Of a stretch of 64,000 nucleotides of DNA, positions 17,753 through 27,454 are shown piece after piece. Source of the DNA: an uncultured Pelagibacteraceae bacterium (GTDB lineage: Bacteria > Pseudomonadota > Alphaproteobacteria > Pelagibacterales > Pelagibacteraceae). Positions within the stretch are counted from its first letter, which is position 1, and the number at the start of each line of letters is the position of its first letter. The notes below the pieces were generated by a model. The model worked only from the letters and a program-made list of their open reading frames with translations, made no database searches and had not been told where the DNA came from. Made by a program: the position numbers and the translations under genes. The stretch lies in NCBI GenBank assembly GCA_902633185.1, contig CACPFN010000004.1, positions 1 to 64,000 of the forward strand, given 5' to 3'.

Positions 17753-20037
17753 TTTGGTTTTTTATAATTAATAACTCCCGCCGAATATGCAGCAACAGAC
17801 GCTAAATTTAATATGTCAGACGTTGAGGATCGTAAGGGAGCAATTTCAATTGCCTGACCTAAGCCTATTAATAGTGGCCCAATAACTTTAGCACCACCTA
17901 AGGTTTTCATAATTTTATAAGTTATAGCAGCGCTATGTTGTCCAGGCATAATTAATATATTTGCATTACCAACAATTTCAGAGAATGGATAAAGATCTTT
18001 ATATTCGTCACTTAAAGCTACATCAGGCTGCATATCTCCATCAAACTTAAAATTAACATTTTTATTTTTTAATATTTCTACTGCATCTCTAATATGTTTA
18101 GTTCTAGCTGTAATTGGTTGGCCAAACGTTGAGTGTGAAAGAAAAGCAACTTTTGGCTCAAAACCGAATAATTTTGCAACTCTAGATGAAGAAATAGCAA
18201 TTTCAGATAGTTGTTCAGATGTTGGATATTCATGAACACTTGTATCTGCGATAAAGACTGTTTTGCCCTTATTAACAATCATATTTAATCCAAACATAAT
18301 TTCTCCCGGTCTAGCGTCTATTACCTTTTTTACTTTATCAAGAGATTGTCCATACCTTCTCGAATTACCAGTAACCATTGCATCGGCATCACCACACGCA
18401 ACCATGCAAGAACCCCATATAACTCTGTCATTTCTAACCATTTTATCACAATCTCTCTCAAGCAATCCCTCTTTTCGTTGCAGTTTTTTAAATAAATAAT
18501 TCACATATTTTTTTCTTTTATCGCTAAAAGTAGAGTTCACAATTTCAATATCAAAGTTTTCTCCATAGCCAATCTCTCTAAGTTTTTCTTTAACAACTTT
18601 TTCCTTAGCGACTAAAATAGGTGTGCCTAGCCCACTATTTTTAAAAGCAATTGCAGCCTTTAAAGTATTTTCATCCTCACCGTCAGCAAATACAACTTTT
18701 TTGTTTGTTTTTTTAATTTGGTTGTTAATTCCCTGCATAATCGTTACAGATGGATCGAGCCTTTGTTTCAGTTGTTCAGAATACAGATCAAAATTTTCTA
18801 TTTTCTTTCTAGCAACACCAGATTTAATAGCAGCTTTTGCAACGGCTAATGGTATTACACTGATTAACCTTGGGTCAAAAGTAGATGGAATAATATATTT
18901 TTTTCCATAATTTGGTCTCTCACCACCCATTGCAGCCGCAACTTCGTCTGGTACAAATTCTCTGGCAAGTGACGCAATAGCATTAGCTGCTGCTACTTTC
19001 ATTTCTTCATTAATAGTTTTTGCCCTTACATCCAATGCTCCTCTAAATATATATGGAAATCCAATTAAATTATTTACTTGGTTTGGATAATCTGATCTAC
19101 CAGTTGCTATAATCGCATCATTTCTTACTTCTTCTATATCTTCAGGTTTTATTTCTGGATCTGGATTTGCGCATGCAAATATTATTGGATTTTTCGCCAT
19201 CTTTTTAATCATACTTTTTTTTACAACACCAGCAGCAGATAGTCCTAAAAATACATCTGCATTTTTCATTGCATCATCTAAACTTTTGTCTTTTGTCTCT
19301 ACTGCAAACTCTTTTTTCCATGAATTAATATCTTTTCTCTTTTTATTTATCACACCTTTTGAGTCCAACATTTTGATATTATTTTTTGGAATCCCAGTGC
19401 TCCTAAATAATTTTGCACACGCCATAGCTGCAGCACCCGCACCATTGATTACTATTTTAATTTTTTTTAAGTTTTTTTTTGCAATGTCAACAGCGTTAAT
19501 TAATGCTGCAGTTGTTATAATTGCTGTTCCATGTTGATCGTCGTGAAAAACTGGTATGTCTAAAATATTTTTTAATTCTTCTTCAATTATAAAACAGTTT
19601 GGGGCAGCAATATCTTCAAGATTAATGCCACCAAAACTTTTTGCTATATGTTTTATAGAATTAATTATTTCTTTTGTATCCTCTGTGTCTATTTCTAAAT
19701 CTATTGAGTCAATGTCTGCAAATCTTTTAAATAAAACAGCTTTTCCTTCCATAACTGGTTTTGATGCAATAGCACCTAAATTACCCAAACCTAATATTGC
19801 TGAACCATTGCTTATCACAGCAACTAAATTTCCTTTAGTAGTGTATTCATATGCTAGTTCAGGATCCTCGGCTATTGCTTTAACAGGAGCGGCTACACCA
19901 GGTGAATAAGCTAATGCCAAATCTCGCTTTGTGGTTACAGGTTTAGATGATACAATCTCAATTTTGCCAGATTTATCATTAGTATGAAAATCCAAAGCCT
20001 CTTTATCGGAATAATGTTCTATTTTGTTTTTTTTCAT
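17749..20037 (-). CDS. maeB: NADP-dependent malic enzyme with C-terminal phosphotransacetylase-like domain
   Basis: MaeB converts malate to pyruvate and CO2, giving NADPH. The 762-residue protein has an N-terminal malic-enzyme domain (about 1-430) with LAYSPGVAAPVKAI, GNLVAVISNGSAILGLGNLG and FHDDQHGTAIITTAALINA, and an NAD(P)-binding segment, VINGAGAAAMACAKL. A C-terminal phosphate-acetyltransferase-like domain (about 440-760) holds MVTGNSRRYG and GLGQAIEIAPL; in this family it is regulatory, usually for acetyl-CoA inhibition, rather than a working transferase. The divergent murJ start lies 44 bases away. Confidence 0.96.
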   Translation of the reverse strand: MKKNKIEHYSDKEALDFHTNDKSGKIEIVSSKPVTTKRDLALAYSPGVAAPVKAIAEDPELAYEYTTKGNLVAVISNGSAILGLGNLGAIASKPVMEGKAVLFKRFADIDSIDLEIDTEDTKEIINSIKHIAKSFGGINLEDIAAPNCFIIEEELKNILDIPVFHDDQHGTAIITTAALINAVDIAKKNLKKIKIVINGAGAAAMACAKLFRSTGIPKNNIKMLDSKGVINKKRKDINSWKKEFAVETKDKSLDDAMKNADVFLGLSAAGVVKKSMIKKMAKNPIIFACANPDPEIKPEDIEEVRNDAIIATGRSDYPNQVNNLIGFPYIFRGALDVRAKTINEEMKVAAANAIASLAREFVPDEVAAAMGGERPNYGKKYIIPSTFDPRLISVIPLAVAKAAIKSGVARKKIENFDLYSEQLKQRLDPSVTIMQGINNQIKKTNKKVVFADGEDENTLKAAIAFKNSGLGTPILVAKEKVVKEKLREIGYGENFDIEIVNSTFSDKRKKYVNYLFKKLQRKEGLLERDCDKMVRNDRVIWGSCMVACGDADAMVTGNSRRYGQSLDKVKKVIDARPGEIMFGLNMIVNKGKTVFIADTSVHEYPTSEQLSEIAISSSRVAKLFGFEPKVAFLSHSTFGQPITARTKHIRDAVEILKNKNVNFKFDGDMQPDVALSDEYKDLYPFSEIVGNANILIMPGQHSAAITYKIMKTLGGAKVIGPLLIGLGQAIEIAPLRSSTSDILNLASVAAYSAGVINYKKPN

Positions 20038-20081
20038 TTTTCGTTCAGATATACAATCGGATTAAATAACTAATATGATTT

Positions 20082-21611
20082 ATGAATTTAATTAAGTCAA
20101 CAGGCACATTTAGTCTGTTTGTTATTCTAAGTAGGATTTTAGGATATGTAAGAGATTTTTTTATAGCAATTTATCTCGGATCAGGTCCAATTGCAGATGC
20201 ATTCTTTGTAGCGTTTAGAATTCCAAACACTTTTAGAAGACTATTTGCCGAGGGAACACTCAATGCTGCTTTTGTCCCCTCCTACACCTCCGAAGTAGTT
20301 AGTAGTAAATTGGCAGCAAAAAAGTTTGCTAACACTGTATTTAATTTACTTTTAATAATTGTTTTAGCTCTAGTAATTATAATAGAAATATTTATGCCTG
20401 GCTTTATTACTCTGATGGCACCAGGTTTTGGAAAGGATTACGAAAAATTTCAACTTGCTATAGATTTAACAAGAATAACTTTTCCATTCTTATTTTTTAT
20501 TAGTATAGCTTCCTTTCTATCTGCAATATTAAATTCGCATAATAAATTTGCAGCTGCAGCAGCTGCACCACTAATTTTAAATATATTATTAATACTTTGC
20601 TTCATTTTTTTAAATCAAACAGGAGAAAATTTGGCTTATAATTTATCATACGCAATTACTATTGCTGGAGTTGTTCAATTAGTTTTTTTAATTTTTGTGA
20701 CTAGGAAATTTTTTTTGCCAAAATTTGATTTTAATTTTCAAATAGATTCAAAAGTAAAGTATTTTTTTAGAAAACTTATTCCAAGCATGTTTTCCTCAGG
20801 AGTTACTCAAATAAATATATTAGTTGGAACAATAATTGCATCATTTCAGGCAAGTGCAGTCTCATATTTATATTATGCTGATAGAATATATCAAATTAAT
20901 CTTGCAATTGCAGGAATAGCAATAGGCACGATTATTCTCCCAAATTTAAGTAGATATGTAAAAAACAATAATAAATCTAAACTCGACTTTCTGCAAAATA
21001 AATCTTTAGAACTAAGCTTGTTTTTAAGTTTACCAGCAACTTTTGCATTAATAATTGCATCAGAGGAAATTATTTCTGCGCTTTTTGGTTATGGATCATT
21101 TGATAAGGTCAGTATTAAAAATACTGCATTAGCCTTATTTTATTTTTCTATTGGATTGCCTGCTTTCTCATTAATAAAAATTTTCTCAAGTTTTTTATTT
21201 GCAAGAAACAATACAAAGATTCCTTTCTACTTTTCGTTGGTTTCAGTAATATTAAATATATTTATTAGTGTCCTTTTTTTTAAAAAATTTGGTTTTGTAG
21301 TAATTCCTATAGCAACATCAATATCATCTTGGTTTAATGCTTTCATATTAATGATATATGTAATAAACAAAAATCATTTTAGATTTACAAAAATTTTTTT
21401 CATCCAACTCATCAAAATTTTAATTTCAAATATTATTGCAATAAGTTTTTTTTATTATCTAATTGAATATTCAAACAAATTATATTTGTTTAGTTATACC
21501 AATAAATTTTTGATAATTTTAAGTGTTGTTCTTTTAACATTTATTTTCTACATTGTTGTGTCATTAGCTATAAGTGCTTTTAAATTATCAGATATTAAAT
21601 TAAAGTATTGA
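20082..21611 (+). CDS. murJ: Lipid II flippase MurJ
   Basis: MurJ moves lipid II across the inner membrane for peptidoglycan synthesis. The 509-residue protein is almost entirely hydrophobic, with about 14 membrane segments. The start reads FSLFVILSRILGYVRDFFIA and the family signature with GPIADAFFVAFRIPNTFRRL and FAEGTLNAAFVPSYTSE is intact. The MOP-family fold and size are normal. It is followed after three bases by trpS. Confidence 0.97.
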   Translation: MNLIKSTGTFSLFVILSRILGYVRDFFIAIYLGSGPIADAFFVAFRIPNTFRRLFAEGTLNAAFVPSYTSEVVSSKLAAKKFANTVFNLLLIIVLALVIIIEIFMPGFITLMAPGFGKDYEKFQLAIDLTRITFPFLFFISIASFLSAILNSHNKFAAAAAAPLILNILLILCFIFLNQTGENLAYNLSYAITIAGVVQLVFLIFVTRKFFLPKFDFNFQIDSKVKYFFRKLIPSMFSSGVTQINILVGTIIASFQASAVSYLYYADRIYQINLAIAGIAIGTIILPNLSRYVKNNNKSKLDFLQNKSLELSLFLSLPATFALIIASEEIISALFGYGSFDKVSIKNTALALFYFSIGLPAFSLIKIFSSFLFARNNTKIPFYFSLVSVILNIFISVLFFKKFGFVVIPIATSISSWFNAFILMIYVINKNHFRFTKIFFIQLIKILISNIIAISFFYYLIEYSNKLYLFSYTNKFLIILSVVLLTFIFYIVVSLAISAFKLSDIKLKY

Positions 21612-21614
21612 ATT

Positions 21615-22616
21615 ATGTATAAAAAAATTTTTTCTGGGGTCCAACCAACAGGAAATTTGCATCTAGGTAATTATATAGGTGCAATAAAAAATTTTGTTGA
21701 TTTACAGAACAATAAAGATAATAGCTGCATTTTTTGTGTTGTGGATCTTCATGCTATTACAGTAATGCAAGATCCGTTAGAGTTAAAAAATAATATTAGA
21801 GAAACAGCAGCAGCATTTATTGCGAGTGGTATTAATCCAAAAAATAGCATCATATTTAATCAATCCTTAGTTCCAGCACATTCCGAAGGTTCTTGGATTT
21901 TAGGATGTATTGCCAGAATGGGATGGTTAAATAGAATGACACAATTCAAAGAGAAAGCTGGAAAAGATAAGGAAAAAGCCAGCGTTGGTTTATATATTTA
22001 TCCAGTTTTAATGGCATCTGATATTCTTTTATATGATGCTACTCATGTACCAGTTGGAGATGATCAAAAACAGCATCTAGAACTTTGTAGAGACATAGCT
22101 CAAAAATTCAATAACGAATATAAATGTCCAGATTTCTTAAGACCACCTGAGCCACTAATACAAAAACATTTCTCAAGAATAATGAGTTTGAAAGACGGCA
22201 CAAAAAAAATGAGTAAGTCTGATATTGCAGATGGAAGTAGAATCAACTTAACCGACACTGAAGATCAAATTATTAATAAAATAAAAAAAGCAAAAACAGA
22301 TAATGATATTTTACCTGGCAATAAAGATGGACTAATGAAGAGGCCTGAAGCAGAAAATTTAATGGGTATCTATTCTAGCTTAAATAATCAAAATATTAGT
22401 GAAACATTAAATGAATTTGAGGGAAAAAATTTCTCCGATTTAAAAAATAAACTTTCTGAAATTATTGTTTCTAAGTTGTCACCTATATCAAAAGAAATAA
22501 AAAAATTATTGTCAGATAAAAATTATATAGACCAAATTTTAGAGGAGGGGGGTGCAAAAGCACAAGATATTTCTTCTAAAAAAGTTAAAAAGATTAAAGA
22601 AATAATTGGTTTTTAA
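21615..22616 (+). CDS. trpS: Tryptophanyl-tRNA synthetase
   Basis: A class I synthetase of 333 residues. The start, [20 protein letters not shown], contains the HIGH-equivalent HLGN, and the KMSKS loop is [13 protein letters not shown] near residue 200. [14 protein letters not shown]-like [12 protein letters not shown] and [20 protein letters not shown] match the tryptophan-binding core. It lies directly after murJ, an order common in alphaproteobacteria, and 37 bases before nfu. Confidence 0.98.
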   Translation: MYKKIFSGVQPTGNLHLGNYIGAIKNFVDLQNNKDNSCIFCVVDLHAITVMQDPLELKNNIRETAAAFIASGINPKNSIIFNQSLVPAHSEGSWILGCIARMGWLNRMTQFKEKAGKDKEKASVGLYIYPVLMASDILLYDATHVPVGDDQKQHLELCRDIAQKFNNEYKCPDFLRPPEPLIQKHFSRIMSLKDGTKKMSKSDIADGSRINLTDTEDQIINKIKKAKTDNDILPGNKDGLMKRPEAENLMGIYSSLNNQNISETLNEFEGKNFSDLKNKLSEIIVSKLSPISKEIKKLLSDKNYIDQILEEGGAKAQDISSKKVKKIKEIIGF

Positions 22617-22653
22617 TTATTTAATATTTTAAAATAATCACTATATAAAGATA

Positions 22654-23196
22654 ATGTTTATACAAACTGAAAATACACCTAACCCAAATTCATTAAAGTT
22701 TTTGCCTGGTAGAAAGGTATCTAATAATGGTCCATTAGAAATTTTGGATCAGGAACATACAAATAATTTACTTATAAAGAATTTGTTACAAATAAATGGA
22801 GTAACTGGAGTATTTTTAAGTGAAGATTTTTTTTCGATAAATAAAGAAGAAAATAAAAAATGGGAAGATATTCAACATATAGTTATATCATATGTAAATG
22901 AGCATTACGCAAACGGCAATACTTGTATTATTGATAAATCAAATGAAGAAGAGCAAAATAAAAATTATTCAGAGATAGAGAAAAAAATCATTAGTATTCT
23001 AGACTCAAAAATTAGACCTGCTGTTGCAAGAGATGGAGGAGATATAAAGTTCCAAGAATTCAAAGATGGAAAAGTTAAAGTTTTGTTGAAAGGTAGTTGC
23101 TCTGGCTGTCCATCTTCAACTCTTACTTTAAAAAAGGGTGTGGAAAACTTACTTTGTCATTACATTCCTGAAGTTAAAGAAGTTTTAGCTGTATAA
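22654..23196 (+). CDS. NfuA-type iron-sulfur cluster carrier/scaffold
   Basis: A 180-residue two-domain protein. The N-terminal Nfu-N domain (about 1-90) begins MFIQTENTPNPNSLKFLPG; the C-terminal NifU-like domain (about 105-180) has RPAVARDGGDIKFQEF and the cluster-binding CxxC in KGSCSGCPSSTLTLKKG. Such proteins deliver [4Fe-4S] clusters to enzymes, which in this window could include MiaB and Nth. It follows trpS in the same direction, as in many alphaproteobacteria. Confidence 0.96.
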   Translation: MFIQTENTPNPNSLKFLPGRKVSNNGPLEILDQEHTNNLLIKNLLQINGVTGVFLSEDFFSINKEENKKWEDIQHIVISYVNEHYANGNTCIIDKSNEEEQNKNYSEIEKKIISILDSKIRPAVARDGGDIKFQEFKDGKVKVLLKGSCSGCPSSTLTLKKGVENLLCHYIPEVKEVLAV

Positions 23197-23224
23197 TTAA
23201 TTAATAATAATTATATTTAAAATA

Positions 23225-24316
23225 ATGGTTAGACTTACAAAATTAAAAAATGTGAAACAGAGCCGAAAGAAAAATAATATATTTCTATTTTCGGTAATTA
23301 GTCTTTTCGTAATTTTCTCTTTTTTTACATTACCGACAGTAAACAATTTTTTATACAAAAATTTAAATTTTAAAAAATCTATTATCACAAATGCTGGTAT
23401 AAATTTTGATCAAGAACTAGAAAAAAGAAAAAAAGTCCTTGATGGAGAAGCAGAAACTAAAACAAAAAACTTGAATTTAAAAAATATTTTTGCTGATATT
23501 GATTTTTTTAGTACAGATGATGAGGGGCAGAATTCAATAAGATTTGACGCAAGAACAATCGAACAATTATTTGAAGATACAAATTATAATCTTCAAAGAG
23601 TTAGAGAGACTAAGCTAGTAAATATTGGAAATAAAATTGACCATCTTCCGAAAGAGATTAAAAGTATTGAGAGTTCAAAAAAAAGAAAGAAACTTTTTAT
23701 TCAAATTGTCTTACCATTAATTGTAGAGGAAAACGCCAAAATTAGACTTGATAGAAAAAAATTATTCAGAATATTAAGTAAGAACATTAATACACAAAAA
23801 GAAAAAAACTGGTTAAAAGATAAATTTAGACAATATGGCCTAAAAGATGGAGATTTTTATTCTTTAAAAGTAAGAATGGATGAAATACCTGTTTCCTTAG
23901 CACTTGCTCAAGCTGCTAAAGAAACTGGATGGGGAACATCTAGATTTGCTCAAGAGGGTAATGCGTTATTTGGACAATGGACTTGGAGTGGAGAAGGTAT
24001 AAAGCCAGCGGGAGTAGATAAAGATGCAAAGCATAAAGTCGCAAAGTTTGCAGTGCTTAAAGCATCAGTAAGAGCATATCAGCGAAATTTAAATACTCAT
24101 AGTAGTTATAGAGAATTTAGAAAAGAAAGAGCAATTCAAAGAGACAATGAAGAAAAGTTAGATAGTTTAAAGTTGGTTAATTATTTAGATAAATATGCTG
24201 AGACAGGGCAAAAGTATATAGATGTGTTAAAACAAATTATAAAACAAAATTCTCTAACAGACTTTGATGATGTAAATGTAATGCCGACAAGCAATAAGAC
24301 AAAAAAATTAATTTAA
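23225..24316 (+). CDS. Bax-like glucosaminidase domain protein
   Basis: A 363-residue protein with one membrane segment near the N-terminus (about residues 20-40), then a charged, helical linker, and a C-terminal glucosaminidase-type lysozyme-like domain. The active-site region reads VSLALAQAAKETGWGTSRF, with the catalytic Glu, followed by EGNALFGQWTWSGEGI and VRAYQRNLNTH. Proteins of this type (E. coli Bax, FlgJ C-terminus) cleave the glycan chain of peptidoglycan. The 3' end overlaps the convergent deacetylase stop by four bases. Confidence 0.88.
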   Translation: MVRLTKLKNVKQSRKKNNIFLFSVISLFVIFSFFTLPTVNNFLYKNLNFKKSIITNAGINFDQELEKRKKVLDGEAETKTKNLNLKNIFADIDFFSTDDEGQNSIRFDARTIEQLFEDTNYNLQRVRETKLVNIGNKIDHLPKEIKSIESSKKRKKLFIQIVLPLIVEENAKIRLDRKKLFRILSKNINTQKEKNWLKDKFRQYGLKDGDFYSLKVRMDEIPVSLALAQAAKETGWGTSRFAQEGNALFGQWTWSGEGIKPAGVDKDAKHKVAKFAVLKASVRAYQRNLNTHSSYREFRKERAIQRDNEEKLDSLKLVNYLDKYAETGQKYIDVLKQIIKQNSLTDFDDVNVMPTSNKTKKLI

Positions 24317-25365
24317 TTTTGAACAAATTGGAAACCTGCGAACCTCCAACCTTTTTCATCTTTTAAAGAACAATTAATTCTTCCTCTTCTCTCATTAAAT
24401 TTCTCTATAAAATTAATATTTAGTATATTATCAATTAAGACAATTTTCGTTTTTCTCCATTTCGATCCTTCATTTGAAAAGCAATTGATATTTTCTAAAT
24501 TTTTTTGCTCTTTAAAAAATTCTATGGTCATTACAGGGGGATTTTCTCCATCATTCATGAATTTGTTTTCAGGTTTAATAGTTTTATATTGAAGTGGTAA
24601 ATAAGATATCACTTCCTTAAATCTTTTAACATCACCATATTTTTCATTTATAGGGAATCTTGGCAGTTCATACCTATCTTTGTTTAAATCTATAACACCT
24701 GAATGTTGGCCAAATGCAAATTTAAAATTATTTGAAATATAATTTTTTTGCTCTAAGTTGTACTCACCAAAAGGATATGAAAAAAAACTTGGATTATAAC
24801 CTAATTTGTCATTAAAAATTTTAATTGATTTCTCAATATCCTCTACAAAATTTTGAAAAGTAAATTTAGTTAAGTAATCGTGTGAGTGTGAATGATTGCC
24901 AATGAATGCAAATTTCTCTTTTTCTACTTCTTTAATCTGGCTCCAACTCATATATCCTTTATTCCCAACAGCCTTTGTTGAGACAAATAAAATAAATGGA
25001 ATTTTTTCTTTTTTTAAAATTGGCCAAGCATTGTCATAAAATGACATAAATGCATCATCAATAGTTAATAAAATTTTTTTTTGTTTCTTTACCTCTTTAA
25101 AGTTTTTTGAAAATTCATCAGGGTTATAAAAAATTAAATTATTATCTTTTATCAAATTAATGTGCTTTTTAAATATATCTAATCTTATATTTGTAGATGG
25201 ATACTTATTTTCCTCAAATCTATGATACATAATCGACAAAACACCATTTTCATCTTTAAAATATTTTTTATTTACTACTTCAGCTTTAACGTTTAAAAAA
25301 ATAATAAAAAAAATGAATACTTTAATTATTAATGCTGCAGACGATAAAATTTTATTCACACTCAT
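24313..25365 (-). CDS. Polysaccharide deacetylase (NodB) family protein
   Basis: A 350-residue protein with a signal sequence (residues about 1-29, ending NVKA) and a NodB deacetylase domain. Metal-binding motifs are visible: LTIDDAFMSFYDNAWPIL (TFDD-type) and NHSHSHDYL (H-x3-H type), with FSYPFGEYN as the third motif. The C-terminal roughly 100 residues form an extra domain, with paired cysteines, of unknown role. The substrate is probably an extracytoplasmic glycan. The first 53 bases overlap the divergent tsaB; I kept the ATG at 25365 because no other good start precedes the signal sequence. Confidence 0.85.
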   Translation of the reverse strand: MSVNKILSSAALIIKVFIFFIIFLNVKAEVVNKKYFKDENGVLSIMYHRFEENKYPSTNIRLDIFKKHINLIKDNNLIFYNPDEFSKNFKEVKKQKKILLTIDDAFMSFYDNAWPILKKEKIPFILFVSTKAVGNKGYMSWSQIKEVEKEKFAFIGNHSHSHDYLTKFTFQNFVEDIEKSIKIFNDKLGYNPSFFSYPFGEYNLEQKNYISNNFKFAFGQHSGVIDLNKDRYELPRFPINEKYGDVKRFKEVISYLPLQYKTIKPENKFMNDGENPPVMTIEFFKEQKNLENINCFSNEGSKWRKTKIVLIDNILNINFIEKFNERRGRINCSLKDEKGWRFAGFQFVQN

Positions 25366-25690
25366 AACTGAGATAGAATCTTATACTACCGCTCATATAA
25401 ACAGTAGAGAAAATTTTGATAAAATAATGATATTAATTATGAATTTCTTAAAAAAACATAATTCAAATTTAGACGAAATAACCCAAATATTTGTTAATCA
25501 GGGTCCTGGCAAAGTTTCAAGTATTAGAAATTCAATAGCAATTGCCAAAGGTATTGCTTTTGCAAAAAATATTGATTTATATGGATTTTTGAGTGAACAC
25601 CTAACTGATAAAAGCTTAGAACAATTAGTAAAAATTGATAAGAAAAATTTTACAAATATTAATTTGATTAAACCCCTTTACTCGAGTTAA
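25313..25690 (+). CDS. tsaB: TsaB-like protein, short form lacking the C-terminal lobe
   Basis: TsaB is the scaffold partner of TsaD in making the t6A modification at position 37 of ANN-decoding tRNAs. This product has only 125 residues against about 230 in E. coli. It keeps the first ASKHA strand pair, TLIINAADDKILFTLI, and the diagnostic VNQGPGKVSSIRNSIAIAKG, equivalent to NxGPGSFTGLRIG. After residue 95 the usual second lobe is missing, and the gene ends cleanly at a TAA followed by fur after eight bases. It overlaps the divergent deacetylase gene by 53 bases. rimI, often adjacent, is absent. Confidence 0.75.
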   Translation: MNTLIINAADDKILFTLITEIESYTTAHINSRENFDKIMILIMNFLKKHNSNLDEITQIFVNQGPGKVSSIRNSIAIAKGIAFAKNIDLYGFLSEHLTDKSLEQLVKIDKKNFTNINLIKPLYSS

Positions 25691-25698
25691 AATAAATT

Positions 25699-26118
25699 AT
25701 GTTAGAAACTATTGAAGAAAAATGCCAAAAAAATGGAGTTAAGCTCACCGATCAAAGAAGGATAATCGCAAGAGTTATTTCTGAATCGAAAAAAACATAC
25801 GGTGAATCTGACCATCCAGATGTAGATGAGTTATATAACAGAGTTTCTCAAATAGACTCTAAAATTAGTATTGCTACAGTTTATAGAACAGTAAAACTTT
25901 TTGAAGAAGCAGGCATCCTAACAAAACATGATTTTAAGTCTGGCAAAGCTAGGTATGAATTAAATGATGATCATAATCATTTAATTGATATTAAAACAGG
26001 AGAAATTATAGAATTTGTTGATGAAGAGATTGAAGAGTTGCAAAAAAAAATTGCTGACAAATATGGTTATAAGCTGGTTGATCATAAATTAGAATTGTAC
26101 GGAATCAAAAAAAAATAA
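25699..26118 (+). CDS. fur: Fur family metal-responsive repressor
   Basis: A 139-residue regulator. The N-terminal winged helix has KLTDQRRIIARVI and SIATVYRTVKLFEEAGIL, the Fur recognition helix. The dimerisation half has DDHNHLIDIKTGEIIEF, the Fur metal site, without C-terminal cysteine pairs. In alphaproteobacteria this type acts as Fur or as the manganese-sensing Mur, so the metal cannot be fixed from sequence. It is one of two Fur-superfamily genes here; the other (41711) is Irr-like. Candidate Fur boxes occur at 45317-45335. It is followed by miaB after three bases. Confidence 0.93.
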   Translation: MLETIEEKCQKNGVKLTDQRRIIARVISESKKTYGESDHPDVDELYNRVSQIDSKISIATVYRTVKLFEEAGILTKHDFKSGKARYELNDDHNHLIDIKTGEIIEFVDEEIEELQKKIADKYGYKLVDHKLELYGIKKK

Positions 26119-26121
26119 TTC

Positions 26122-27453
26122 ATGTATAAAAAGGTTTTTATAAAGACATTTGGTTGTCAAATGAATGAATACGACTCTAATAGAATATACGATGCGGTTA
26201 AAGCAATAGGATATAATAAGACAGAAAATCAAGATGATGCTGATTGTTATATTTTGAATACTTGTCATATTCGAAACAAAGCCAAGGATAAAGTCTATCA
26301 TGAAATAGGCAGAGTTAAAAAATTATACAAAGATAAAAAAAAACCAATAATGGTTGTTGCAGGTTGTGTTGCGCAAGCTGAAAATACCGAAATGCTTAAT
26401 AGAGAAAAATATATAGATTTAGTCATAGGTCCTCAATCTTATCAAAAAATTAATGAACTCTTAAAAAGTTTTGAAGATGAAAATAAAGTTGAAGAAACCG
26501 AATTTGACTCTGTTTCAAAGTTTAGGTACTTTGATAATATCAAAAATAACAATACCAATGTTTCATCTTTTTTAACAATTCAAGAGGGTTGTGATAAGTT
26601 CTGTCACTTCTGTGTTGTTCCCTATACTAGAGGACCGGAATATTCCCGACCATTCAAAAGTATTATTGATGAAGCCGAAGTATTGATAAAGAATGGATCA
26701 AGAGAAATAACTTTTCTTGGACAAAACGTAAATGCATATTCTTATATAGATGGATCTAAAGAGTATCGATTGTCAGATCTTATTAACACACTCAGCAAAT
26801 ATAACGAAATAAGTAGAATAAGATATACCACTTCCCATCCAAGAGATATGACAGATGATCTTATTGAATGTTACAAAAATTCTAAAAAATTAATGCCTTT
26901 TGTTCATTTACCAATTCAAAGTGGTTCTGACAGAATATTAAAAATGATGAACAGAAAGCATACTGTAAATTATTATTTGAATATTTATGAAAAATTAATC
27001 AAAATTAATCCTGATATAAAATTTTCTAGTGACTTTATCATTGGATACCCTGGAGAAACGGAGACTGACTTTAAAGAAACTTTAAATTTGATTAGTAAAA
27101 TCAAATTTATAAATTCATTCTCTTTTATTTTTAGTCCAAGACCGGGAACAAAGGCCGCAGAATTAAAAATTACTGATAAAGATAAACTTAAAGATAGACT
27201 TATAATTATGCAAGAAAAATTATTTAGTAATCAAATAGAATTGAACAAATCTTTAGAAGGAAAAACCTTAGAGGTACTTGTGGAAAATAAACTTCAAAAC
27301 CAAAACAAATATTTTGGACGAAATAAATTTTTAAATTCAGTAATTTTTGATGGTAATGAAAACCTTATTGGCAAACTAATTAGAGTTAATATCGAAAAAA
27401 GTAATCAAAATTCTTTATTTGGTAAAGTAACAGATGAAATGAAAGCAGCATAA
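26122..27453 (+). CDS. miaB: MiaB tRNA-2-methylthio-N6-dimethylallyladenosine synthase
   Basis: A radical-SAM methylthiotransferase that modifies A37 of tRNAs reading U-starting codons. The 443-residue protein has the N-terminal MTTase domain starting FIKTFGCQMNEYDSNRI with the auxiliary-cluster cysteines (GCQMN, NTCHIRNKA, AGCVAQAE), the radical-SAM triad in GCDKFCHFCVVPYTRG, and a C-terminal TRAM domain. It leads a compact miaB-phoH-ybeY-lnt-metK series, conserved in proteobacteria. Confidence 0.98.
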   Translation: MYKKVFIKTFGCQMNEYDSNRIYDAVKAIGYNKTENQDDADCYILNTCHIRNKAKDKVYHEIGRVKKLYKDKKKPIMVVAGCVAQAENTEMLNREKYIDLVIGPQSYQKINELLKSFEDENKVEETEFDSVSKFRYFDNIKNNNTNVSSFLTIQEGCDKFCHFCVVPYTRGPEYSRPFKSIIDEAEVLIKNGSREITFLGQNVNAYSYIDGSKEYRLSDLINTLSKYNEISRIRYTTSHPRDMTDDLIECYKNSKKLMPFVHLPIQSGSDRILKMMNRKHTVNYYLNIYEKLIKINPDIKFSSDFIIGYPGETETDFKETLNLISKIKFINSFSFIFSPRPGTKAAELKITDKDKLKDRLIIMQEKLFSNQIELNKSLEGKTLEVLVENKLQNQNKYFGRNKFLNSVIFDGNENLIGKLIRVNIEKSNQNSLFGKVTDEMKAA

Positions 27454-27454
27454 T

